A stretch of DNA of 64,000 bases from Vibrio sp. VB16 (GCF_015594925.2 NZ_CP087590.1:248001-312000), one strand, 5' to 3'; shown: positions 8,988 through 18,150, counted from the stretch's first letter. The notes: generated by a model from the letters alone, not told the origin. Made by a program: numbers and translations.

Positions 8988-9722
8988 CGTCATCCCCACG
9001 AAAATGAGGATCTAGAAACACCGAGATTCCCGTTTTCACGGGAATGACGAGTTGTTAATGTATTCGAAATTCGTCATCCTCACGAAAGTGGGGATCTAGA
9101 AACACCAAGATTCCCGTTTTCACGGGAATGACGAGTAGTTAATGTAATCAAAATTCGTCATCCTCACGAAAGTGGGGATCTAGAAACACCGAGATTCCCG
9201 TTTTCACGGGAATGACGAGTCGTTAATGTAATCGAAATTCGTCATCCTCACGAAAGTGGGGATCTAGTTCCACCAAGATTCCTGTTCTTACGGGAATGGC
9301 GAGTCGTTAATGTAATCGAAATTCGTCATCCTCAAGAAAGTGGGGATCTAGAAACACCGAGATTCCCGTTTTCACGGGAATGACGAGTCGTTAATGTAAT
9401 CGAAATTCGTCATCCTCACGAAAATGGGGATCTAGAAACACCGAGATTCCCATTTTCACGGGAATGACGAGTCGTTAATGTATTCGAAATTCGTCACCCT
9501 CAAGAAAGTGGGGATCTAGAAACACCAAGATTCCCATTTTCACGGGAATGACGAGTCGTTAATGTATTCGAAATTCGTCACCCTCAAGAAAGTGGGGATC
9601 TAGAAACACCAAGATTCCCGTTTTCACGGGAATGACGAGTCGTTAATGTAATCGAAATTCGTCATCCTCACGAAAGTGGGGATCTAATTCCACCGAGATT
9701 TCTGTTCTTACGGGAATGGCGA
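8988..9722 (+). repeat. Nine-copy, 84-bp-period array of paired-hairpin units (REP/BIME-like)
   Basis: Conserved cores of about 63 bp start at about 8988, 9071, 9155, 9239, 9323, 9407, 9491, 9575 and 9659; the period is 84 bp throughout (83-84 at the first step). Each core is bounded by TCGTC and GACGA and holds two hairpins. The first is ATCCTCAC-GAAA-GTGGGGAT, closed by a GAAA tetraloop. The second is ATTCCCGT-TTTC-ACGGGAAT, whose complementary strand also has a GAAA loop. The spacer between them reads CTAGAAACACCGAG. The linkers (GTCGTTAATGTAATCGAAAT) are also conserved. The array fills the rpe-gph gap inside an operon. It contains no convincing reading frame. Confidence 0.95.
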
Positions 9723-9770
9723 AGGATTTTGGTAAAAATAAGATGTATGACTCTCGTTATGGAGAACAAA

Positions 9771-10457
9771 ATGTCATTTGAGAAAGTAAAATTCATCGCC
9801 TTTGATTTAGATGGAACGTTATTAGATAGCGTGCCGGATTTAGCCTTCGCGGTAGATCAAACAGTACAAGCGTTAGGTCATGACCCTATCGAAGAGATTC
9901 AAGTACGTGATTGGGTAGGAAATGGTGCTGACGTACTTATTGCTAGAGGTCTTAGCCGAGATATTCACGTAGATGAAAACTTAAGCTCAGATGAGATTAA
10001 GAAGGCGCGTGAGATGTTTGATTGTTTTTATGCGGAAAGTGGTCATAAACTGAGCCCTCTTTACCCTACTGTTTTTGATACTTTGTGTCAGTTGCAACAG
10101 CGTGGGTATATCATGTCATTGGTTACCAATAAGCCTTCCAAGTTCGTGCCTGAAATTCTAGAACAACATGGGCTTACACACTTCTTTTCCGATGTCATTG
10201 GTGGTGAAGACTTCCCCAAACGTAAACCCGATCCTATGGCATTGAACTGGCTGCTCGAAAAACATGGTTTTTCGGCGGACGAGATGCTCATGGTAGGGGA
10301 TTCAAAACACGATATATTAGCCGCGAAAAATGCACGTTGCCTTTCGTTTGGTCTGACGTATGGTTATAACCATGGCGAGCCCCTTTCTGATTCCAATCCG
10401 GATATAGTTGCAGACCAACTCTCGACATTATTAGAAATATTGCCAGAGGCAGTGTAA
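9771..10457 (+). CDS. gph: Phosphoglycolate phosphatase (HAD family)
   Basis: 228 aa from the ATG at 9771, which has a GGAGAAC ribosome site; an open frame from 9729 runs back to the repeat array but has no conserved sequence. HAD motifs are FDLDGTLLDS (nucleophile Asp12), the threonine motif in LVTNKPS, and the lysine/acid motifs FPKRKPDP and MVGDSKHD. It dephosphorylates 2-phosphoglycolate, a product of oxidative DNA damage repair. Located between rpe and trpS as usual. Confidence 0.94.
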   Translation: MSFEKVKFIAFDLDGTLLDSVPDLAFAVDQTVQALGHDPIEEIQVRDWVGNGADVLIARGLSRDIHVDENLSSDEIKKAREMFDCFYAESGHKLSPLYPTVFDTLCQLQQRGYIMSLVTNKPSKFVPEILEQHGLTHFFSDVIGGEDFPKRKPDPMALNWLLEKHGFSADEMLMVGDSKHDILAAKNARCLSFGLTYGYNHGEPLSDSNPDIVADQLSTLLEILPEAV

Positions 10458-10492
10458 AACTCTGGAATTATGCGCCTCAATGAGTACACTGG

Positions 10493-10529
10493 ATTACACC
10501 CAAGTTACGGCAAGGTGCTTGGGTGTAAT
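10493..10529 (+). terminator. Inverted repeat between gph and trpS
   Basis: A perfect 12-bp stem, ATTACACCCAAG (10493-10504) with CTTGGGTGTAAT (10518-10529), and a 13-base loop. It is followed by GTTATTG rather than a clean T-run. It may be a weak terminator, a processing site or an mRNA stabiliser in the gph-trpS gap. Confidence 0.5.
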
Positions 10530-10628
10530 GTTATTGAAAATCAAGATAATACTCCGGAATATTAAAGCGTTTAGCTAGATATGACGGCAATTAACTAAAG
10601 TTTATAAGTAAGCAAAGGAAATCATAAA

Positions 10629-11633
10629 ATGAGCAAACCTATCGTATTAAGTGGTGTTCAACCATCAGGTGAACTAAGTATTGGTAACTACTTAGGTGCT
10701 CTACGTCAGTGGCAGCGAATGCAAGACGATTATGATTGCCAATATTGTGTTGTGGATCTGCATGCGATTACCGTTCGTCAAGATGCGAAAAAGCTTTATC
10801 AAGCAACCTTAGACGCACTGTCGATTTGCCTTGCTGTTGGTGTAACACCAGAAAAAAGCACGTTGTTTGTTCAGTCTCACGTTCCTGAGCATGCACAACT
10901 CGGTTGGATTCTTAACTGCTATACCCAAATGGGTGAGCTAAATCGCATGACTCAGTTTAAAGATAAATCAAAGCGTTATGCGAATGATATCAACGTGGGC
11001 CTATATGACTACCCAGTATTAATGGCGGCGGATATTCTCGTCTATCAGGCTGAGCAAGTTCCTGTTGGTAGTGACCAAAAGCAACACCTAGAACTCGCAC
11101 GTGATATCGCAAATCGCTTTAATAATATCTATGGTAAAACCTTTGTCGTGCCTGAACCTTACATTCCTGAGGTCGGTTCACGCGTAATGAGTCTTCAAGA
11201 TGCGACGAAGAAAATGTCGAAATCGGATGATAATCGTAAAAACGTTATTACGCTTCTTGAAGATCCAAAGTCGATCACGAAGAAGATAAAGAGCGCGGTT
11301 ACTGACCCAGAAGATCCGCCACGCGTGATTTACGATATTGAAAATAAGCCGGGTATCGCTAACCTGATGGGCCTTATGTCTGGAGCAACGGGTAAAACTT
11401 TTGCAGAAATTGAAGCCGAATATCAAGGCAAGATGTATGGCCACTTGAAGGGTGACGTAGCAGAAGCGGTGGTTTCAATGCTTGAGCCTGTGCAAGCCGA
11501 ATACAAACGTATTCGAAATGATAGAGCCTACCTTGATTCAGTGATGAAAATGGGCGCGGACAAGGCGTCTGAGCGCGCTGCTATCACGTTGAAGAAAGTC
11601 TATGAAGCGGTGGGATTCGTTACTCGTCCTTAG
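10629..11633 (+). CDS. trpS: Tryptophanyl-tRNA synthetase
   Basis: 334 aa class I synthetase. The HIGH-like signature appears as PSGELSIGNYLG (residues 12-23) and KMSKS is at about 195. It charges tRNA-Trp for translation. An AAAGGAAAT ribosome site precedes the ATG. It is the last gene of the damX-dam-rpe-gph-trpS string and is followed by a strong terminator. Confidence 0.97.
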   Translation: MSKPIVLSGVQPSGELSIGNYLGALRQWQRMQDDYDCQYCVVDLHAITVRQDAKKLYQATLDALSICLAVGVTPEKSTLFVQSHVPEHAQLGWILNCYTQMGELNRMTQFKDKSKRYANDINVGLYDYPVLMAADILVYQAEQVPVGSDQKQHLELARDIANRFNNIYGKTFVVPEPYIPEVGSRVMSLQDATKKMSKSDDNRKNVITLLEDPKSITKKIKSAVTDPEDPPRVIYDIENKPGIANLMGLMSGATGKTFAEIEAEYQGKMYGHLKGDVAEAVVSMLEPVQAEYKRIRNDRAYLDSVMKMGADKASERAAITLKKVYEAVGFVTRP

Positions 11634-11680
11634 GGCTTGTTGACCTTTCATCGAGCGAATTAGTTACTACATCAGTGGAA

Positions 11681-11705
11681 GCCACCTTAAACGGTGGTTT
11701 TTTTA
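11681..11705 (+). terminator. Rho-independent terminator after trpS
   Basis: The stem CCACC-TTAAAC-GGTGG is followed by seven T residues, 50 bp past the trpS stop. Confidence 0.85.
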
Positions 11706-12057
11706 TATCTAAAAATCCCTTTTTTACAATGTATTGAATCAATCCGGAAAAATAGGATTCTCAATATTGATAATACGCGAAATTATTAGAGGCTAGATTG
11801 CCCTTTTGACGTAAAAGTTATCGATTGCTTTCTCATATTTAATGAAATTGGTTCCAAATTTAAAATTGTCAAAAAAGTAAAGCATTACATTCACATTACC
11901 TTGTTGAACTTTGCTCTAGTATTTGTGATGTAAATTCTAGGATTGATTTACATCACAAATACTAGTAATTCGATTGAGCTGTTCGAATTAAATACAACAA
12001 TAAAGAGATTAGCTAACCAACACTGTGTTTCATGTGTGGCGAGTTAGAAGGTGAATT
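11706..12057. other. A/T-rich intergenic region before the nuclease gene
   Basis: No convincing gene is visible. The notable element is the perfect inverted repeat at 11916-11965, listed separately. The start codon at 12058 is preceded by GAAGGTGAATT, a reasonable ribosome site. Confidence 0.7.
11916..11965. promoter_or_regulatory. Perfect 20-bp inverted repeat upstream of the nuclease gene
   Basis: The left arm (11916-11935) is CTAGTATTTGTGATGTAAAT; the right arm (11946-11965) is its exact reverse complement. The 10-base centre is TCTAGGATTG. There is no T-run after it. Each arm contains TGTGATGTAAAT. The symmetry suggests an operator for a dimeric regulator or a hairpin in the 5' untranslated region. 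It does not fit the CRP (TGTGA-N6-TCACA) or TyrR (TGTAAA-N6-TTTACA) spacing. Confidence 0.75.
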
Positions 12058-14691
12058 ATGGATAATAACTTTTTTAAAAAGAGTGTCTTAGCTACAGCGC
12101 TATGTGCTGTTTCATATTCCGCATCGGCCGAGATTTTTATTTCTCAGTATGTTGAGGGTGGGAATCATAATAAAGCGATTGAGATTGCGAATACCGACTC
12201 GGAGGCGGTGACGTTAGAAGGCTATATTCTCGCTAAATCTGCAAACGGAAATGGGATTTGGGGGAATGATTACATACTAGATGATGTAACCATCGGCGCC
12301 AATGATGTGGTGGTGTTTTCAAACTCTCAAGCAAACGCTGAAATTCAAGCCGTAACCGATTTTACAGACAACGGAGTCATTAACCATAATGGAGATGACC
12401 CTATTGCAATACTCAACGCTTCTGACCGTAGCGTGCATGATGTCATCGGCGTGATGGGAGATGTAGATTGGGGGAAAGATGTCACATTAGTTAGAAAGTC
12501 TTCTGCTCATAACCCTTCTGCTAACTATTCTGCAAGTGATTGGGACTCTTTAGAAAAAGATGATATTACCAATCTAGGCCTTTTAGAAGAACTGCCTATG
12601 CCTGTCGCATTCGACTGTAAGGTTGATGGACAGGAGCCATTATATACCCGTATTTCCGATATTCAGGGTGAGGGGGATGCATCCCCTTTGTTGGCTGAAG
12701 ACTCATACAGCAGTAGTGATAGCTATTTTGTTAAAGGTGTTGTGACAGCAGTTACCAGTTCCATTACTAAAGGCTTCTTCATACAATCATTGGCCGCTGA
12801 TTCCAACCCAAAAACCTCTGAAGGCTTATTTGTCTTCACCAATAGTTCGTCATCAGAAGTGGTTGCCGGTGATGTGATTTGTGCTTACGGCAAAGTGAAA
12901 GAGTACTACTCAAATACGCAGCTTTCTATTGATAAGGATGATTGGGTTAAGCTTTCTGAACAAGCGGTACCTGAAGCAACAGCAATGAAAGTGAGCAACA
13001 CAGATCAGGATTTTGAGCAAACACTTGAACGCTATGAAGGTATGTTGGTGAAAACCGATGCCAACCTTGATATGCGTGTGACGAGAACCTTTGGTTATGA
13101 TTACGGTTCACGCCGAAATAACATGGTTCTTGCACAGGGTCGCCCTAATATGCAGCCTAACCAATTATATGTGGCAGGGTCTGAAGAAGCGGATGACCAA
13201 TCTGAACAGAATGCGATTAAACGTCTATTTGTCGACTCAGATGAAAAAGCGCCAAATGGTGTGATTCCATATTATCCTGACTTTGCTAGAACCGATGCGG
13301 ACTCAGATGGTTCTACAGAAGACTATATTCGAATCAATGACAGAGTTGATGGTTTAGAAGGTGTACTTGCTTACACATATGGCGATTTTCGTATGATCGT
13401 TACCAATACGGTAACGGCAGAAAACTTTGAACATCTATCACCGAGAACCGATTCGCCTGAGCTATATGAAGGTGATCTTCGAATAGCAACATTTAACGTA
13501 CTTAACTACTTTAACTCGCCTTTTGGTGGAGATAGTAATCAATTTGGCAGTAACCGTGGTGCGACAACGCAAGAAGATTTTGAGTTGCAACAGGAGAAAA
13601 TTGTTCAAGCTATTCTTCGATTAGATGCAGATATCATTGGTCTTATGGAAATTGAGAACAATGGGTTTGGTGATAAATCAGCTATCAAGCAATTGCTCGA
13701 TCAAGTTAATAGCCACATCTCTAAGAAAAAAAATAAGTATGCTTTTGTTTCATACGATGGCAATGCTGACGGTGTTATAGATGCGAATGATTCTGTGGGA
13801 ACCGACGCCATTGCTGTTGGCGTTATATATCGTCCTAAAGCGGTGAAGTTAGTTGAATCTAGAGTCATCCTAATGCCATCTCAGCAAGCTCCAGAAGTAA
13901 AAGATTCAGAGGGTAAAGTCATTGAGGACGGTAAGAATTATCAACGTGATTCTTTAGCGCCAACGTTTAAAGTAAAAGGTATGAAAGGTAAGCATGGCAA
14001 CAATAAGCTGACTATCGCCATAAACCACTTTAAATCGAAAGGCTCTAAATGCTGGGAAGATGCCGCTCCTATTGAAGATGGTGGACAAGCAACCAAAGAC
14101 CTAGATCGTCAAGGGTCATGTGAAAACTTCCGTGTTTCCGCTGCCGTTGCATTGGGTGAGGCGCTTAGTCAAATTGATGGGCATAAAGTCATTCTTGGTG
14201 ATATGAACTCTTACGCGAAAGAAGACCCGATGCTTGTTCTAACGGAATTTGATTCACAAAGTCTCGGTCGTGATATTCGTGCAGCAAGAAATACCTACAT
14301 AGATGGTGTTGAGTTGCATGGTGATGAAGGTGAGGTGATCAATAAAAGTTATGGTTATATAAATGCCATCTCTCTTTTCCACCCAGAAGCATGGAGCTAT
14401 TCGTACAATGATGAAGTGGGTTCTCTGGATCACATCTTAGTCAGTGATTCTTTAGAAGCTAAAGTTGTCGATGCTGTGGATTGGCATATTAATGGTGGGG
14501 AATCGACTTTATTTGAATACAGCAGTAAGTACACTGGTGACCTTCCTAAGTACGCAGACCATTATCGTTCATCAGATCATGATCCTGCCGTGCTCGAGCT
14601 AGACATGAAAGGAGGCGGTGTTGGTTTTGCTCTACTTATTGGTTTAGCGGGTTTTGGCTTTGTTCGTTCTCGTGAGCAAGCTTATAAGTAA
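12058..14691 (+). CDS. xds: Secreted nuclease of the Xds/ExeM type with GlyGly-CTERM tail
   Basis: 877 aa. A signal peptide covers residues 1-24 (cleavage after SASA). A lamin-tail-like domain follows (IFISQYVEGGNHNKAIEI, about 25-150). An OB-like region comes next. The endonuclease/exonuclease/phosphatase domain runs from about 474 (LRIATFNVLNYF), with LMEIENNG, INHFKSKG, LGDMNSY, LDHILVSD and the terminal SSDHDP catalytic motif. The last about 25 residues (GGGVGFALLIGLAGFGFV, then RSRE) form a GlyGly-CTERM sorting signal, normally cut by rhombosortase after type II export. Vibrio cholerae Xds, known for extracellular DNA degradation, has the same chromosomal neighbours (pabA, argD). Calcium- or magnesium-dependent DNase activity is inferred from the family. 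Confidence 0.9.
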   Translation: MDNNFFKKSVLATALCAVSYSASAEIFISQYVEGGNHNKAIEIANTDSEAVTLEGYILAKSANGNGIWGNDYILDDVTIGANDVVVFSNSQANAEIQAVTDFTDNGVINHNGDDPIAILNASDRSVHDVIGVMGDVDWGKDVTLVRKSSAHNPSANYSASDWDSLEKDDITNLGLLEELPMPVAFDCKVDGQEPLYTRISDIQGEGDASPLLAEDSYSSSDSYFVKGVVTAVTSSITKGFFIQSLAADSNPKTSEGLFVFTNSSSSEVVAGDVICAYGKVKEYYSNTQLSIDKDDWVKLSEQAVPEATAMKVSNTDQDFEQTLERYEGMLVKTDANLDMRVTRTFGYDYGSRRNNMVLAQGRPNMQPNQLYVAGSEEADDQSEQNAIKRLFVDSDEKAPNGVIPYYPDFARTDADSDGSTEDYIRINDRVDGLEGVLAYTYGDFRMIVTNTVTAENFEHLSPRTDSPELYEGDLRIATFNVLNYFNSPFGGDSNQFGSNRGATTQEDFELQQEKIVQAILRLDADIIGLMEIENNGFGDKSAIKQLLDQVNSHISKKKNKYAFVSYDGNADGVIDANDSVGTDAIAVGVIYRPKAVKLVESRVILMPSQQAPEVKDSEGKVIEDGKNYQRDSLAPTFKVKGMKGKHGNNKLTIAINHFKSKGSKCWEDAAPIEDGGQATKDLDRQGSCENFRVSAAVALGEALSQIDGHKVILGDMNSYAKEDPMLVLTEFDSQSLGRDIRAARNTYIDGVELHGDEGEVINKSYGYINAISLFHPEAWSYSYNDEVGSLDHILVSDSLEAKVVDAVDWHINGGESTLFEYSSKYTGDLPKYADHYRSSDHDPAVLELDMKGGGVGFALLIGLAGFGFVRSREQAYK

Positions 14692-14710
14692 GCCCTCTTA
14701 GTTTGTTAAT

Positions 14711-14740
14711 AAAGGCCAGCACGGCTGGCCTTACTTTTCT
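14711..14740 (+). terminator. Terminator after the nuclease gene
   Basis: The stem AAGGCCAGC-ACG-GCTGGCCTT is followed by ACTTTTCTTTTG, a T-rich tail. Confidence 0.85.
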
Positions 14741-14815
14741 TTTGTTCGTTTTTTCTTGCCTTTCATTTTGCCTATAGCACAATACTGCCTTAGTAAAACT
14801 GCCTATATGACCATT

Positions 14816-15394
14816 ATGTTACTCATTATCGATAACTACGATTCATTTACCTACAACTTGTATCAATATTTTTGCGAGCTTGGTGCTGACGTGAAAGTGA
14901 TAAGAAATGATCAAATTGATCTTCAAGGTATTAATACGCTTAACCCTTCTCACCTTGTTATCTCACCGGGTCCATGTACGCCAAATGAGGCCGGTATATC
15001 ATTAGAGGTGATAAAATACTTCTCTGGGAAGTTACCTATATTAGGCGTCTGCTTAGGGCATCAAGCCATCGCTCAAGCCTTTGGTGCTGATATTATTCGT
15101 GCAAGTAAAGTCATGCATGGGAAAACATCTATTATTAGGCATAACAATAAAAGTGTATTTAAAGGCTTGAATGACCCTTTAACCGTGACTCGATATCATT
15201 CACTTATTGTTGATGCAGATTCACTTTCAGACTGCTTTGAACTGACCGCGTGGACTGAAAAAAAAGATGGTTCTGTGGATGAAATTATGGGTTTTCAGCA
15301 CAAAACGTTACCTATCGATGCCGTCCAATTCCATCCAGAGTCAATTAAAACAGAACAAGGTCACGAACTGTTGGCTAATTTCCTACGTCGCTAA
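14816..15394 (+). CDS. pabA: Aminodeoxychorismate synthase, glutamine amidotransferase component
   Basis: 192 aa from the ATG at 14816 (MLLIIDNYDSFTYN, the conserved opening of PabA/TrpG). The catalytic Cys is in GVCLGHQAIAQAFG and the His-Glu pair in QFHPESI. It supplies ammonia for aminodeoxychorismate, leading to p-aminobenzoate and folate. An in-frame ATG at 14807 and a longer frame from 14756 exist; neither candidate has a clear ribosome site, so the start is set by homology. It could also serve as TrpG, but the location before argD is that of pabA. Confidence 0.9.
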   Translation: MLLIIDNYDSFTYNLYQYFCELGADVKVIRNDQIDLQGINTLNPSHLVISPGPCTPNEAGISLEVIKYFSGKLPILGVCLGHQAIAQAFGADIIRASKVMHGKTSIIRHNNKSVFKGLNDPLTVTRYHSLIVDADSLSDCFELTAWTEKKDGSVDEIMGFQHKTLPIDAVQFHPESIKTEQGHELLANFLRR

Positions 15395-15800
15395 CTTAAT
15401 AACTAGATTCATTACTGGTTATATTTTGAGTTATTAATCTCTTCGTAATTGTCAAAGATCTCTTTTCTTAACATTTTTTTTCTCTAAAATAAAAAAATCC
15501 AAATATGAAAATTTATGCGCAGTTAAAAATACTGCCGTAGATAAACTGTATGAAATTGCTGTAGAAAGTGATTTAGACAGTAATATTTTGGGGGATTATA
15601 TTTATAACAGTGACTAATTAATGAATAAATCGTCAATAATGGGCCTTTCTCGCTGAGCAGTAATTGGAAAATAAGTATCAATAGCTATTGAATTAGTTAA
15701 TAAATTGTTAATACAATGCGAGAGTAGAATAAATCACCAGTTGGCTAATTCATTTGTGGAATTAAAAATGGCCAATAGCGCGAATATGGAGTGTTAATCA
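15395..15800. other. A/T-rich intergenic region before argD
   Basis: About 400 bp without a supported gene. An A/T-rich stretch around 15688-15705 (TGAATTAGTTAATA) is a weak match to an ArgR half-site pair (TGAAT-N4-ATTCA), which would fit control of argD/astC, but it is too degenerate to call. A stop-bounded frame ending near 15617 has no start codon. Confidence 0.5.
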
Positions 15801-17006
15801 ATGGATAAGAAAGTCGAACGTAATTGGTTCAATGACGTGATGGTACCTTGTTACAACCCGATGGAGATGATTCCTGTTAAAGGTGTTGGCTCTCGAGTAT
15901 GGGATCAACAAGGTAATGAGTATATCGACTTCGCGGGGGGAATTGCGGTTAGTTGTTTGGGTCATTGTCACCCGGTAATGGTGAATGCGATAACAGAGCA
16001 AGCGAATAAGATTTGGCACTTAAGTAACGTTATGACCAATGAGCCTGCGTTACGTTTAGCAAGAAAGCTCACCGAGATCTCATTTGCGGACAAAGTGTTT
16101 TTTGCTAACTCTGGTGCAGAAGCGAACGAAGCGGCTCTCAAGCTTGCTCGACGCGTTGCCGCGGACAAATACGGTGATGATAAATCAGAGATTATCGCCT
16201 TTAAACAAGGCTTCCATGGGCGAACATTCTTCACCGTAACTGTCGGTGGTCAAGCCGCCTATTCCGATGGCTTTGGTCCGAAACCTGGCAATGTTACTCA
16301 CCTAGATTATAACGATATTGAAGCGTTTAAAGCGCAAATATCGGATAAAACCTGCGCCGTTATGATGGAGCCTCTTCAAGGGGAAGGCGGTATTGTCTCT
16401 CCGAGTAAAGAATTTGCTCAAACCGTTCGTGAATTGTGTGATAAACACAATGCACTTCTCATTTTTGATGAAGTCCAAACGGGTAATGGCCGTACCGGTA
16501 CCTTTTATGCCTATGAAGGTTTGGGTGTAACGCCAGATATCTTGAGCACAGCAAAATCGTTGGGTGGTGGTATCCCTATTGGTGCCATGTTAACAACGGA
16601 TGAATTTGCACCTCACTTAAAAGTCGGTACGCACGGTTCAACATACGGTGGTAACCCATTAGCGTGTGCCGTTGCCGAAGCGGTGGTAAACCTTGTCAGC
16701 AAACCTGAAACACTTGCTGGAGTAAAAGAAAGAGAGGTTCTTTTCCGCGACGGGTTGGCTAAAATTAATGAGAAATACAATATTTTTGCTGAAATTCGAG
16801 GGCAAGGCCTTCTTATAGGTGCTGCGTTGAATGATGAGTGGCAGGGCAGGGCGCGCGATGTGCTTGTTGCTGCAGGAAAAGAAGGCTTGATGTTGTTAGT
16901 GGCTGGAGCAAGCGTTGTACGTTTCACACCTTCACTTGTTATTGACAAAAAAGATATTGAAGAAGGTCTAGCGAAGTTGGATAAGGCTATCGCTTCAATC
17001 GTGTAA
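15801..17006 (+). CDS. argD: Acetylornithine/succinylornithine aminotransferase
   Basis: 401 aa class III PLP aminotransferase. Features are NSGAEANEAALKLAR, GFHGRTF, DEVQTGNGRTG and the PLP lysine (about Lys252) in STAKSLGGG. In vibrios one enzyme serves both arginine synthesis (ArgD) and the succinyltransferase degradation route (AstC). The following astA and astD support a catabolic role here. The start ATG follows GGAGTG. Which activity dominates cannot be read from the sequence. Confidence 0.93.
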   Translation: MDKKVERNWFNDVMVPCYNPMEMIPVKGVGSRVWDQQGNEYIDFAGGIAVSCLGHCHPVMVNAITEQANKIWHLSNVMTNEPALRLARKLTEISFADKVFFANSGAEANEAALKLARRVAADKYGDDKSEIIAFKQGFHGRTFFTVTVGGQAAYSDGFGPKPGNVTHLDYNDIEAFKAQISDKTCAVMMEPLQGEGGIVSPSKEFAQTVRELCDKHNALLIFDEVQTGNGRTGTFYAYEGLGVTPDILSTAKSLGGGIPIGAMLTTDEFAPHLKVGTHGSTYGGNPLACAVAEAVVNLVSKPETLAGVKEREVLFRDGLAKINEKYNIFAEIRGQGLLIGAALNDEWQGRARDVLVAAGKEGLMLLVAGASVVRFTPSLVIDKKDIEEGLAKLDKAIASIV

Positions 17007-17083
17007 GAAAAATGGAACTTTGAGTACCTAGTCTCTGGTGACAATCTAGAGTCTAGGAACCATAACTGCGAGGAGTATTGCAG

Positions 17084-18103
17084 ATGCTGGTTGTTAGGCC
17101 AATAAAAAATACGGACTATGAAGCGCTACATGTATGCGCTGTCGAGTCTGGTCATGGATTCACATCCCTTCCTGTAAATGAAGAATTGCTGACTAATCGA
17201 ATCAATAATTCGGTAGAGAGCTTTAGTAAACCCAATGTGACGGAACCCGGTGATGAAGGGTACCTAATGGTTGGCTTTGATTCAGAAACAGGCGAAATAG
17301 GCGGTACAACTGGCATAGAGGCATCGATTGGGTGGGATGTTCCATTCTATACCTACCATATTAGTAAAATAGTCCACTCATCACCTAAGCTTGGTGTGAA
17401 TAATATTGTTAAGTTACTGACATTTGGCAACAACTACACGGGTTGTTCGGAAGTCTGCACACTATTTTTAAGACCAAGTTTTCGTGCGGGCCTCAATGGA
17501 CGTTTGATGTCTAAGTGCCGATTTTTGATCATGGCAGAGCATCCAGAGCGTTTTTCTGAAACAGTATTCGCTGAAATGCGTGGTGTATCTGATGCTGATG
17601 GTAACTCGCCATTCTGGCAGTGGTTGCAAGAACACTTCTTCTCCATTGACTTCACCTTAGCTGATTATCTTACAGGTATTGGGAAAAAAGGGTTTATTGC
17701 AGACCTTATGCCTAAGCTACCAATTTATATCAACTTGCTAAGTAAAGAAGCACAAGCGGTTATTGGTAAAGTTCACGAGAATACAGTACCCGCACTTAAG
17801 CTCTTAAAAAGAGAAGGTTTTGTTTGTCGAGACTATGTCGATATCTTTGATGCAGGTCCGACCGTTGAATGCGACCTAATGAATATTGTGTCCGTGCGAG
17901 ATTCATTTAAAGCCAAGGTAAAAGTGAGAGAACATACTAGTTCGCAAGATTATCTGATGATTAACACTTCTTTTGAGAACTTCCGTGGCACAGCGGCGAA
18001 AGGTGCTTTTGATAAAGAGACGAACACCGTACTTATATCACCTGAAGTGGCGAAGGTATTAGAAGTTAAAGATGATGAATACGTTCGGATGCTCACCCAA
18101 TAG
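17084..18103 (+). CDS. astA: Arginine N-succinyltransferase
   Basis: 339 aa. It starts MLVVRPIKNTDYEAL at the ATG at 17084, 8 bases after AGGAG; an in-frame TTG at 17078 is too close to that site. The N-terminal GNAT-like fold and the C-terminal FRGTAAKGAFD match AstA. It transfers succinyl from succinyl-CoA to arginine, the first step of ammonia-releasing arginine catabolism. It lies 77 bp after argD and 47 bp before astD, so it is likely cotranscribed with both. Confidence 0.95.
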   Translation: MLVVRPIKNTDYEALHVCAVESGHGFTSLPVNEELLTNRINNSVESFSKPNVTEPGDEGYLMVGFDSETGEIGGTTGIEASIGWDVPFYTYHISKIVHSSPKLGVNNIVKLLTFGNNYTGCSEVCTLFLRPSFRAGLNGRLMSKCRFLIMAEHPERFSETVFAEMRGVSDADGNSPFWQWLQEHFFSIDFTLADYLTGIGKKGFIADLMPKLPIYINLLSKEAQAVIGKVHENTVPALKLLKREGFVCRDYVDIFDAGPTVECDLMNIVSVRDSFKAKVKVREHTSSQDYLMINTSFENFRGTAAKGAFDKETNTVLISPEVAKVLEVKDDEYVRMLTQ

Positions 18104-18150
18104 TGACGCTTGATTGAGTAAAGTGAAACCGTAAAGATTAAGGAAAAAAG

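Noticed and set aside
8988..9722. CRISPR array
   Set aside because: The units are palindromic, the linkers are conserved instead of unique, and no cas genes are near.
11921..11960. CRP or TyrR site in the big palindrome
   Set aside because: The half-sites are present in part (TGTGA, TGTAAA) but the spacing between the arms is wrong for either regulator.
15480..15617. Frame ending ...LGDYIYNSD before argD that looks protein-like
   Set aside because: It is bounded by stops, has no ATG, GTG or TTG with a ribosome site, and is not a family I recognise; treated as non-coding or a remnant.
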